Shown: positions 9,039-16,357 of the stretch, one piece after another
Position numbering within the stretch: the stretch's first letter is position 1
How the letters are laid out: every line of letters begins with the position of its first letter
NCBI GenBank assembly: GCA_964448105.1
Contig: CAYUVK010000031.1
Span: 1-46,838, forward strand
Source of the DNA: CAVQBP01 sp964448105
Lineage (GTDB): Bacteria; Bacteroidota; Ignavibacteria; Ignavibacteriales; Ignavibacteriaceae
Length of the DNA: 46,838 nt
Direction of reading: 5' to 3'
Translations under genes and position numbers: made by a program
Notes under the pieces: generated by a model
Database searches by the model: none
Told to the model about the DNA's origin: nothing
What the model saw: the letters and a program-made list of their open reading frames with translations, nothing else

Positions 9039-9328
9039 GTGTCAATACCTTTTTTTATTTTTTTATTTTGATTAAAGAGAATTGACTAAATGAAAATTTC
9101 TTATCAAGTTAAAGTATCATTTTGCTTAAAAATTATTTTTCAAAGAGCATCGGAGTTAAAAAAGGAGAAAAGGAAAAAGATAAAACCAGGGTTGAAGCAG
9201 ATATCATCTTAACAAATAATCCGGTTTCCTTTATCAATTTTTTAAGTTCGCATTTAGTTCAATATTGATAAGCATAATTTTAATTCTTTATAATTTAATT
9301 AATTTAGATTATAGGCAGTGAGGTGTTT
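9039..9328. other. Intergenic stretch between ArsR operator and second YtxH gene
   Basis: This stretch is AT-rich and contains no convincing gene. One 40-codon frame starts at 9090, but its composition is lysine-rich and family-less. The 3' end carries the GAGGTG ribosome-binding site (9320-9325) used by the YtxH gene at 9329. I see no hairpin of note. Confidence 0.5.
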
Positions 9329-9820
9329 ATGTATAATAATAATAGTTCAGGATTTTTTCTGAATTTTTTGGCAGGAACTATTTTGGGCGGGATTATGGGA
9401 TTTTTATTTGCTCCCAAACCCGGGAGCCAGCTTAGAAAAGATTTAAAAGAAGATCTCGATTTATACCTGAAGAAAGTTAAAGATGCCGGGAATAAAATTG
9501 TTGATGATGCAAAGAAAACAGCTAATGAAATGGTTGAAAAAGCAAATCAATTAATTGCATTAACAGATAAATATGTCGGTGAAGATCTAAAAGATTCCCT
9601 GGATAAAATTGAAAAAGAGATCGACAGTGTAAAAAGTGCAATACATACCGCCATAGATACTTATAAAAATAACAGTGCCAAATCAGAAAATTCATCCGGT
9701 TCAATAGCCGATGATATTTTTATCGACTTTGTTAACGAAAACAGCGAAGATTATAAAGATGATGATCTTCTTCCGCTTCATGAAGGAATGAGAAGAAGAC
9801 ACGACAAGAAATATTACTAG
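9329..9820 (+). CDS. YtxH-type membrane-anchored coiled-coil protein (copy 2)
   Basis: A 163-residue paralogue of the protein at 7599-8030. It has a glycine-rich membrane helix near the N-terminus (FLAGTILGGIMGFLFAPKPG), then a long lysine/glutamate amphipathic helix, the shared block IHTAIDTYKN, and a very acidic stretch (YKDDDL) before a basic tail (MRRRHDKKYY). The ATG at 9329 is chosen over the GTG at 9323 because the GTG lies within the GAGGTG Shine-Dalgarno. Like other YtxH proteins it is probably an envelope stress protein; the mechanism is unknown. The paralogues are separated by the ArsR/SRPBCC pair on the opposite strand. Confidence 0.82.
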   Translation: MYNNNSSGFFLNFLAGTILGGIMGFLFAPKPGSQLRKDLKEDLDLYLKKVKDAGNKIVDDAKKTANEMVEKANQLIALTDKYVGEDLKDSLDKIEKEIDSVKSAIHTAIDTYKNNSAKSENSSGSIADDIFIDFVNENSEDYKDDDLLPLHEGMRRRHDKKYY

Positions 9821-10227
9821 AGCATTGTAACACATTTTCAGGAATAGCGGGATATTGAATTTGTAGCATAGCAACCATTATAATAGACTGTTAAAAGAAT
9901 ACAAAAAACATTATCCCATAATTCATGCATTCATTATAGCAAAGAATTTTGCATAAGTTAAGCTGCGGTTCTTTTCAAAATTATCCTCATTATAGAATAT
10001 TTCTTTTGATGTAATACTCATAATATTCATTATCGAATTGTTATATTATTAATTCAAATCGCCGAAGATAAAAAAACTGTTAAAACAGTTAAAACCTAAG
10101 TTTTAGGACTCTTATTAAGGAATTTGATAGCACTAATTTTTTTATAAAAAAGTTAATATTTTGTTACACATAGGAAACGAATCTTTTAAATATTTGCATA
10201 GTACAAAAAAGAAATAGGATATAGATT
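9821..10227. other. Intergenic stretch before msrA
   Basis: About 400 bp without a supported gene. Its only clear structure is the palindrome AACTGTTAAAACAGTT at 10075-10090, followed by CCTAA/TTAGG (10095-10099 with 10103-10107). The remainder is AT-rich and presumably contains the msrA promoter; I could not place convincing promoter boxes. Confidence 0.5.
10075..10125. repeat. Dispersed AACTGTT palindrome element, copy 1
   Basis: The element starts with AACTGTTAAAACAGTT (10075-10090), then an AAGTTTTAGG region and CTTATTAA. The same palindrome, followed by a recognisably similar stretch, recurs at 26409-26464. Both copies are intergenic and non-coding, which suggests a small dispersed repeat family rather than chance. 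Confidence 0.5.
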
Positions 10228-10881
10228 ATGAAAACAATTTTTGTTAGAATAGCTGTAATAATGATAATTTCTTTGGCATTTTTAACCGGGTGTAAAGAAA
10301 TTAAATCTGAAACTCAAAAGGATGGAAAAAACATAATGGAACAAAATACAAACTTGGAAAAGGTAACATTCGGGGAAGGCTGTTTTTGGTGCTCTCAGGC
10401 AATATTTGAAAGAGTCAAAGGAGTAAAATCTGTATATGCCGGCTACTCTGGCGGAACTACTGATGATCCTTCTTACGAGGAAGTATGTACCGGCAGAACA
10501 GGTTATGCAGAAGTCGTTCAGATTACTTATGATCCAAAGGAAGTTTCATATGATGAACTTTTAAAGATATTCTGGAAAACTCATGACCCGACAACTTTAA
10601 ATAGGCAGGGAAACGATGTAGGAACTCAATACCGTTCTATTATTTTCTATCATAATAATGAGCAGAAGGAAAAAGCAGAACATTATAAGAAAGCACTGGA
10701 TGAATCGGGTGCATACAGCAATCCGATTGTAACACAAATCGTTCCTTTTATGAAGTTTTATAAAGCAGAAGAATATCACCAGGATTATTTTGAAAAAAAT
10801 CCAACTCAAGGGTATTGTTCACTTGTCATTGCACCTAAAGTTGAAAAATTTGAAAAAGTATTCAAGGATAAGCTTAAATAG
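10228..10881 (+). CDS. msrA: Peptide methionine sulfoxide reductase A, lipoprotein form
   Basis: A 217-residue MsrA that reduces methionine-S-sulfoxide in proteins. The catalytic motif GCFWC (51-55, nucleophile Cys52) is intact, with YAGYSGG, the HDPTT region, GTQYRS and EEYHQDYF further on, and a resolving-Cys candidate in GYCSLV near the C-terminus. An N-terminal signal ending in the lipobox LTGC (Cys22) indicates a lipid-anchored envelope enzyme, consistent with repair of extracytoplasmic proteins. Length beyond the signal matches normal MsrA. No msrB is adjacent. Confidence 0.95.
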   Translation: MKTIFVRIAVIMIISLAFLTGCKEIKSETQKDGKNIMEQNTNLEKVTFGEGCFWCSQAIFERVKGVKSVYAGYSGGTTDDPSYEEVCTGRTGYAEVVQITYDPKEVSYDELLKIFWKTHDPTTLNRQGNDVGTQYRSIIFYHNNEQKEKAEHYKKALDESGAYSNPIVTQIVPFMKFYKAEEYHQDYFEKNPTQGYCSLVIAPKVEKFEKVFKDKLK

Positions 10882-10900
10882 TGTGAAAACCGGATGTTTA

Positions 10901-10976
10901 TTTCGGATTGCGGATTTCGAATTTTATTAATAAAAAATATAGAGAGTTAAATTCTTCTAAAATCCGCATTCCGAAA
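10901..10976. repeat. Long imperfect inverted repeat downstream of msrA
   Basis: Left arm TTTCGGATTGCGGATTT (10901-10917) pairs with AAATCCGCATTCCGAAA (10960-10976) at 16 of 17 positions across a 42-base AT-rich loop. It lies between the converging msrA and the SRPBCC-like gene. It could terminate both transcripts but lacks a T tract; the large loop and GC-richer arms look more like a dispersed repeat. Confidence 0.55.
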
Positions 10977-10998
10977 TACAAAATTCGAAATTATATTT

Positions 10999-11517
10999 CT
11001 ATTCTCTCTCTGCTCTGTATTTAATCCTGTAAAGAATTATTTTTCTTATAATACCACTGAATGGTTCAATTAGAAACCAATAAAGCGAAAACCACCTTTT
11101 AGCCGATTCACCAATACACTGTACACGTGTTTCTGTGGCAAAAATTGTTTCTCCCGATCCGGCCGGTAATGCTGAAAAATCCCATACTGCTTTAGCAAAA
11201 CCTGTCAGGCTGAAATCTCCAAATTCTTCCTTCTTTATCTTAAAAAGCCCGCCTTTCCATTTCCAGAATTTGCCGATGATTCCGAATAAAATTTCTTTTT
11301 CATTTTCTTCCCCTAATAATGTAAAATAGCTTTTTTCGGCAAGAGTTAATGAAAGGTTTTCCAGTTTAATTCCCCTGAGCATTAATAATGTTTTTATTAG
11401 AACAGAATTAAAATCAGAATTCTTTAATACATTAAAAATTTTTTCTGCACTAGCACTAATAACTACAGAATGCTTTTTAGCAAAATTATATTCAGGTAAA
11501 AACTCATCAATAAGCAT
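10999..11517 (-). CDS. SRPBCC-like protein coupled to MFS gene
   Basis: A 172-residue soluble protein. The segment HSVVISASAEKIFNVLKNSDF at the N-terminus and the repeated beta-strands up to ATETRVQCIGESAKRWFSLYW resemble a divergent START/SRPBCC fold; a hydrophobic C-terminal helix (FLIEPFSGIIRKIILYRIK) may touch the membrane. It starts only 11 bp after the MFS gene stop, with no clear Shine-Dalgarno of its own, so the two are probably translationally coupled. I do not recognise a precise family, and the function is unknown. Confidence 0.7.
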   Translation of the reverse strand: MLIDEFLPEYNFAKKHSVVISASAEKIFNVLKNSDFNSVLIKTLLMLRGIKLENLSLTLAEKSYFTLLGEENEKEILFGIIGKFWKWKGGLFKIKKEEFGDFSLTGFAKAVWDFSALPAGSGETIFATETRVQCIGESAKRWFSLYWFLIEPFSGIIRKIILYRIKYRAERE

Positions 11518-11528
11518 AGTAAAATATA

Positions 11529-12734
11529 TTAAATATTTTGGACAGAAAGTTTATTTTTTTTAGATTTCATCAATAACAATGCGGATACTAAACCTAATAC
11601 AAAAGTTGCAGCCCACAAAATTGTTGAACCATAATATTCAAATGTTAGGGTTCCAAGCCAGGGTCCCAATAAGAAGGCAACACTAAACATCATCTGGAAA
11701 TAGCCCATATATTCGCCTCTTTTCTTTTCCGGGGCAAGATTTGAAACATGTGAAGCGCTTACCGGGAAAAATATCATTTCACCAAAAGTCCAGATAACAA
11801 TTGTTAAAATTATTGAAGATAAATTGAAAGCAAGTGCCATGGCTCCAAATCCAACACCGATTAATACGGCGCCAAGCGCCAATGATTTTTTCTCATCCCA
11901 GTTATTCATTAAATTATTTAACGGAACTTCAATTAAAATGATCATTATTGTATTGATTGCAAAAACGATCCCGTAAGTTGAAGTTGCAAATCCAAGATCA
12001 TGAACAAGGAATAAAGGATAAGCTCCCAGATGCTGGAAATAAACCAGCGGAATAGGCAATATAGATAACAAAAAATATGTATATCGCTTATCTTTTAAAA
12101 CATGGGAGTGAATTATCTCTCCGATAGAATTTTTTTCAGAATCAATTTCCGGTTCAATCTTAACAGTCCGCCATTTTGAAAATATTAAAAATATTCCCGC
12201 AAGTATCGAAGTAATACCGTCGATATAAAATATTAGGGAAAAGTTAATAAGTGTTAATACTCCACCAACAACCGGTCCAACACTCATCCCGAGATTTATA
12301 GCAAGTCTATTTAAAGCGAATGCACTGCGTCTCTGCTTGGGCGATACAACTTGAGATATAATTGAAAGATTTGCAGGGCGGAAGGATTCATTAATTATTG
12401 CTAAAACAAAACTTAATATTAAAATTAGATAAAATTGATTAATAAAAGAGTAAATAAAAAGAACGACCCCGGTTGTTATTAATGATAGTTTCATTAATAA
12501 TAGCGGGCCGATTTTATCGCTTAATTTACCGGATAATGGAGCAGTTACCAAAGCACCTGCACCGTAAAAAGCAATCACAAGCCCGGCATCCCCCGCACTT
12601 AAACCTTCCTTGCTCGTTAAATAAAGTGTAAGAAAAGGAAGAACCATTGTGCCGGATCTGTTTATGAGTGTGGTAAAAAATATTATCCACATATTTCGCG
12701 GAAGAGAACTTATTCCTCTCCAGGGATTTATCAT
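11529..12734 (-). CDS. MFS transporter (drug/metabolite efflux type)
   Basis: A 401-residue Major Facilitator Superfamily protein with about 12 hydrophobic helices. The loop 2-3 motif A is present as GKLSDKIGPLLLM (about 69-81). The start MINPWRGISSLPRNMWIIFFTTLINRSGTMV is characteristic of MdtH/YfcJ-like exporters of Bacteroidota. It likely exports small molecules using the proton gradient; the substrate is unknown. It is probably co-transcribed with the SRPBCC-like gene just downstream. Confidence 0.88.
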   Translation of the reverse strand: MINPWRGISSLPRNMWIIFFTTLINRSGTMVLPFLTLYLTSKEGLSAGDAGLVIAFYGAGALVTAPLSGKLSDKIGPLLLMKLSLITTGVVLFIYSFINQFYLILILSFVLAIINESFRPANLSIISQVVSPKQRRSAFALNRLAINLGMSVGPVVGGVLTLINFSLIFYIDGITSILAGIFLIFSKWRTVKIEPEIDSEKNSIGEIIHSHVLKDKRYTYFLLSILPIPLVYFQHLGAYPLFLVHDLGFATSTYGIVFAINTIMIILIEVPLNNLMNNWDEKKSLALGAVLIGVGFGAMALAFNLSSIILTIVIWTFGEMIFFPVSASHVSNLAPEKKRGEYMGYFQMMFSVAFLLGPWLGTLTFEYYGSTILWAATFVLGLVSALLLMKSKKNKLSVQNI

Positions 12735-12954
12735 ATAAATACATTTTATAAAATGAAGGACAAATATAACTTAAAATATGTAATTGGTTAAAATATAAAA
12801 TCGAATTTTTATCTTGAGGCAGAAATTAAATTTAATTATTCTAAAATGAGCATGGCTGCATAATTGTATGGATGTATGGCTAAAAACAGCATGCGGATGC
12901 GATTTTTAGATATAGATTATATTAATTATTAACACACTTTTAAAGCAGTAAGAT

Positions 12955-14019
12955 CTATTTTAGATAAAATCCCGCGGATAAAAATCCAACCCAGTGCTTT
13001 AATGAAAAGGGAGCTGTTAAACCAAGATGTGTATTTTTAATCGGTAATACTTTTTCCGTCCAAGTATCGGAATACTTAAAGATTTCTCCAGTAATTTTTT
13101 TATTATCTATTTTATTTATTACATTAATCGTAGTTAAAAGTCCAAATGGAATCGGATACCTGCCGCACCATAAAGGTTTAACAGAACTACCGTTTGAATC
13201 AGGCCAGAGCTTAATAGTTAATTCTTTAATTTTAGATTCATCAATTATTCCGGTTAAGCATGAGTTTGCAATACTTCTGTCTAATTCGGTTGCTGTTTGA
13301 TGAGCTTTATCATTCATGCCGTAAGGTGAATTATCAAAATCTTCGCCGTAATGGTTTGCGTCGGTTGAAATTAGAAAGAAAATATCTTTACCCAATTCCA
13401 ATTCATTCTGCTTAATATATTTTATTATTATACCGGATAATTCTTCGGAAATATTTTCCATTCTATCATACGGCATTGCGGTTACCATTATGGGAGTAAT
13501 TTTGATATCCCTGTTATAATGCTGAAGAAAAGGGATTAATGCTTCAATTGAATGTTCAATATCTTGAGCTTTATCGCTTGTAATAAAATATTCTTTATTC
13601 AAATTATTTTTAATAATATCTCTTAACGGTGAAACTTCAACATCTTTATATGGACCATGCCAGAATTTGTAATCATCAAATATTAAAACATTTTTAGGAT
13701 CATTCATTGCTTTGCGGACAGTTCCGTGAGTTACACCAAAAATTACAACTTCTTTTGTCCTTAGAATTTTATATAAAGGGAAATAAATTCTCCCGGCATA
13801 TAAATAATCGTCATGAGGAGAAATAGCTGCTACAAGGTTATTCGAATTAAATTCTTTATTATCATAATTATTAGAAAGATAATTTATAACACTATCCATT
13901 TCACCTGCATTCCAGCAGAATCCAACATTATCACGAATTGGTCTTATTTCTTGAGCCATTGCATTATAAAAAATAGTTGAAATTAAAATTAATATTATAC
14001 AAATAAAAAATGATTTCAT
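12955..14019 (-). CDS. Exported Memo-like protein (AmmeMemoRadiSam protein B family)
   Basis: A 354-residue Memo-family protein. The dioxygenase-like metal-site motifs are all present: PHDDYLYAG (His69), GVTHGT (His98), IEHSIEALIPFLQ (His156), STDANHYGEDF (220-227) and WCGRYPIPFG (Cys285). An N-terminal signal peptide (about 1-22, ending NAMA-Q) predicts export. The family is better known as a cytoplasmic partner of AMMECR1 and a radical-SAM protein, and neither is nearby. Biochemical role: metal-dependent redox enzyme by homology, substrate unknown. It stands between an MFS gene and a decayed gene. Confidence 0.85.
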   Translation of the reverse strand: MKSFFICIILILISTIFYNAMAQEIRPIRDNVGFCWNAGEMDSVINYLSNNYDNKEFNSNNLVAAISPHDDYLYAGRIYFPLYKILRTKEVVIFGVTHGTVRKAMNDPKNVLIFDDYKFWHGPYKDVEVSPLRDIIKNNLNKEYFITSDKAQDIEHSIEALIPFLQHYNRDIKITPIMVTAMPYDRMENISEELSGIIIKYIKQNELELGKDIFFLISTDANHYGEDFDNSPYGMNDKAHQTATELDRSIANSCLTGIIDESKIKELTIKLWPDSNGSSVKPLWCGRYPIPFGLLTTINVINKIDNKKITGEIFKYSDTWTEKVLPIKNTHLGLTAPFSLKHWVGFLSAGFYLK

Positions 14020-14084
14020 TTCAAATTCTTCGGAAATTTTTAATAAATAAAATCTAACAATAAATTTTCAAAATAAAAATCTTT

Positions 14085-14332
14085 ATGGAAAACCCGCTTG
14101 TAAAAAAGCTGCAGATAGAAAAGGGATTAAAAATAAGTTCTATAAGTCTCCCGGAAAATTAAAGCAAAATAAAAATGCTATGGAAGTTTTCGATAATCTA
14201 TTTTTTACTCATAAAAAAGAATATGTTACATGGGTTATTGAATCTAAAAAAGAGGAGACAAAAATTAAGAGGATTAAGTCTGCAGCAGAAAAGCTGGAAA
14301 ATAAATCAAGCAATCCTTCTGCTAAAAATTAA
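14085..14332 (+). pseudogene. Remnant of a DUF3052/YdeI-type gene with internal loss and frame change
   Basis: Frame 1 from the ATG at 14085 reads ENPLVKKLQIEKGLKI, like the start of DUF3052-type proteins, and stops after 25 residues. In another frame, GKLKQNKNAMEVFDNL followed by FFTHKKEYVTWVIESKKEET matches the C-terminal half of YdeI/bacteriocin-protection domains and runs to the stop at 14330. The similarity begins before the only ATG in that frame (14180), so that frame is not a complete gene. Intact proteins joining these two parts are several hundred residues long (from memory), so the middle appears deleted. The last 4 bases overlap the GNAT gene on the other strand. Confidence 0.6.
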
Positions 14333-14775
14333 ATATCTTTATTTTTTCTTTTACTAAAATATATAACATCTTCATGTTTTATATAACCAAGCTTTTCAAA
14401 AACTTTCATAGAACTATCGTTCCAATCTTCAATTAAACAGGCAATTATATCAATTCCCAGGTTATCAAGCTGTCTTTCAACTTCGGAAACCAGCATTTTA
14501 GCAATCCCCTTTTTCTGATATTCCGGGTCTACAGCAACCCTGTTGATCCAGCCTTTTCTTCCATCATGAGTTCCGATAACAGAACCTATAATTTTATTAT
14601 CGACTTCAGCAATAAGAAAAACCGCAATTCCTTTTTTAAGTTCGTTTTCAATTTTTGCTCTGCTGTCCCTGCCTTCCGGTTTAAATGGCAGACCGGCAGA
14701 TTTCCAGAGCTTTATTAAAGAAGGATAATCTTCAATTTTAAAATTTCTGATTGTTACATTGATATTTTTATTCAT
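14329..14775 (-). CDS. GNAT-family N-acetyltransferase
   Basis: A 148-residue acetyltransferase of the GNAT fold, RimI-like in size. The acetyl-CoA-binding motif A is clear (VAVDPEYQKKGIAKMLVSEVE, with Q/R-x-x-G-x-G/A form), preceded by the beta4 strand GWINRV and followed by a second acceptor-side segment NDSSMKVFEKLGY. It probably acetylates a small molecule or a protein N-terminus; the substrate cannot be told. It is transcribed away from ferrochelatase's stop on the same strand and overlaps the end of the decayed gene. Confidence 0.87.
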   Translation of the reverse strand: MNKNINVTIRNFKIEDYPSLIKLWKSAGLPFKPEGRDSRAKIENELKKGIAVFLIAEVDNKIIGSVIGTHDGRKGWINRVAVDPEYQKKGIAKMLVSEVERQLDNLGIDIIACLIEDWNDSSMKVFEKLGYIKHEDVIYFSKRKNKDI

Positions 14776-14845
14776 ATAAACTTAAATATTTTGCTGCTTG
14801 TATTTTTTCCCTCTATCAAGAATTGAATCAGGTATCCAATATTAA

Positions 14846-15862
14846 TTATGTATGTTTTAATACCATATTCTTAAGCGTATCAATCCACATCGGATGTTCG
14901 TTCAAACTTTCAACAAGCTGAACCTTTTCACCGCCCTGCCCAACAAAAAGCTGCTGGTATTCTATACCGATTTCAACTATTGTTTCAAGACAATCGGCAA
15001 CAAAGGCAGGGCTGAAAACTAAAATTTTCTTCGCGCCCTTTTGCGCTAATTCAATTATGGTTTTATCAGTAAAGGGCTTTAACCACTTTTCATCAAGTCT
15101 TGACTGAAAGCATACAGTATACTTTTCTGTCGGAATATTTAATTTCTCTGAAAGCAGTCTTGTTGTTGCGTAACAAGCTGCCTTATAACAAAATTTGTTT
15201 TCCTCTGTGATTTCATTTTCGCAATTATGGTCCGAACATGGTTTTCCGTCATTATAGACTTTATCAACCTGTCTTTCCGGCAGCCCGTGATAACTAAATA
15301 AAATATGATCATATTCGTTGATGTTATATTTTTTCCCGATTTCAGTAAAAGCATTTAAATATCTTTCATCATCATAAAATTGGCTAACAATGCTTAATTC
15401 AGGAATTACCCACCACTTACGAATTATATTTAAAGCTTTATCAATAGCCGAACCTGTGCTTGCAGAGGCATACTGAGGGAAAAGCGGTATTATTATTATT
15501 TTTTTGTAATTATCTATCTTCATCTTTCCAAGCACACTATCCATGCTGGGGTTTTGATACCGCATAGCCAGTTCAACTTTGAAATTCTCTCCTAATTCTT
15601 CCTGTAGCTTTTGCTTTACACTTTCACTATAAATTAAAAGGGGGGAGCCTTTTTCCGTCCACATCTGCTGATAAATTTTTGTTGATTTAGGTGCTCTAAA
15701 GGGAACGATAATAACATTCACCAAAAATTTTCTCAGCAGGTATGGTATATCTATTACACGGGGATCATTTAAAAATTCACTTAAATATTTTCTAACATTA
15801 TGTACAGTTGCACTATCCGGTGTACCCAGTTGTATAAGTAAAACTCCGATTTGAGGTTTCAT
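14846..15862 (-). CDS. hemH: Ferrochelatase
   Basis: A 338-residue ferrochelatase that inserts ferrous iron into protoporphyrin IX at the end of heme synthesis. Core features are LLIQLGTP, NDPRVIDIP, the active-site His192 in FSYHGLPERQ, and Glu293 in SPAFVADCLETIVEIG. A Cys-rich loop (Cys209, 214, 225, 230) follows the active-site His, similar to the insert seen in other Bacteroidota and proteobacterial enzymes, some of which bind a [2Fe-2S] cluster. hemL lies about 17 kb away, so the heme genes are scattered. The ATG at 15862 is the natural start. Confidence 0.95.
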   Translation of the reverse strand: MKPQIGVLLIQLGTPDSATVHNVRKYLSEFLNDPRVIDIPYLLRKFLVNVIIVPFRAPKSTKIYQQMWTEKGSPLLIYSESVKQKLQEELGENFKVELAMRYQNPSMDSVLGKMKIDNYKKIIIIPLFPQYASASTGSAIDKALNIIRKWWVIPELSIVSQFYDDERYLNAFTEIGKKYNINEYDHILFSYHGLPERQVDKVYNDGKPCSDHNCENEITEENKFCYKAACYATTRLLSEKLNIPTEKYTVCFQSRLDEKWLKPFTDKTIIELAQKGAKKILVFSPAFVADCLETIVEIGIEYQQLFVGQGGEKVQLVESLNEHPMWIDTLKNMVLKHT

Positions 15863-15997
15863 TTTTTTACATTTTTTTTATTGACTAATTAGAAAGTTAA
15901 GAATTTTTTACTATAACTTCATTAAGCCGAGATCGATATTTGTTCCCTGGCAGATTAAATGGATTAAATTGCGTTTGAAAAAAAATTAAATTCTTTT

Positions 15998-16096
15998 ATG
16001 AAAAAAGTAAAATTAATAATTAAAATATTTATAGTTATATTAATTTTTGCAGCATTCTTTTGGCAAATGAGCCACGGCATTTGTCCTGTTCCTTAA
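15998..16096 (+). CDS. Possible 32-residue membrane peptide
   Basis: An ATG-started frame encodes a lysine-rich N-terminus, one hydrophobic helix (about 6-23) and the hydrophilic end QMSHGICPVP. This is a sensible layout for a tiny single-pass membrane protein. No Shine-Dalgarno is evident and the sequence is too short to be sure. Evidence is composition only; no family is claimed. Confidence 0.35.
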   Translation: MKKVKLIIKIFIVILIFAAFFWQMSHGICPVP

Positions 16097-16191
16097 TCTT
16101 CATCTGATTTTCATGAATGTGAATAATCAAATGAATAGGAATTATTCAATTCAAACACTATTAGGCAACATCCAAAATTAACTTCAAAGAA

Positions 16192-16246
16192 CATGCAATC
16201 ATGCATCCATACAACCCATGCAATAATGCATCCATGCAACCATGCG
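16192..16246. repeat. Tandem 25-bp repeat (ATGCATCCATGCAA type)
   Basis: Two 24-bp copies, CATGCAATCATGCATCCAT-ACAAC (16192-16215) and CATGCAATAATGCATCCAT-GCAAC (16217-16240), differ at two positions and repeat with a 25-bp period; a third copy begins at 16241 and breaks off. Some similarity on the opposite strand appears at 12858-12882. The element is non-coding and may be a variable-number repeat. Confidence 0.6.
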
Positions 16247-16357
16247 TTTTTAATGCTACCACTAAAATAAAAACCATTCATCCATTCTCTATTTTTATAT
16301 TATTCGTAATATAAACATATTTATATTTGAGTATCTATATTTTTAAAATATCAGTCA

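Larger units (their letters stand above)
15863..16357. other. Intergenic stretch between hemH and PAP2 gene
   Basis: About 495 bp. It contains one possible 32-codon membrane peptide (15998-16096) and a 25-bp-period tandem repeat (16192-16246). A TATATTTG box at 16322-16329, of the TAnnTTTG type used as -7 in Bacteroidota, lies 29 bp before the PAP2 start and may be its promoter; no good -33 box is visible. Confidence 0.45.

Noticed and set aside
9090..9212. 40-codon reading frame upstream of the second YtxH gene
   Set aside because: Lysine-rich, no family resemblance, no proper Shine-Dalgarno, and the surrounding DNA looks non-coding.
12683..12691. Perfect TTATCCACA DnaA box
   Set aside because: It lies singly inside the MFS coding region; a lone box is expected by chance. 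Another single copy is at 4689-4697 inside the amidinohydrolase gene.
14175..14357. 60-residue plus-strand frame starting MLWKFSII
   Set aside because: It is out of frame with the YdeI-like similarity and runs into the GNAT gene; the pseudogene explanation covers the region better.
16192..16246. Tandem repeat as a CRISPR array
   Set aside because: Copies are contiguous with no unique spacers, only about two units, and no cas genes are present.
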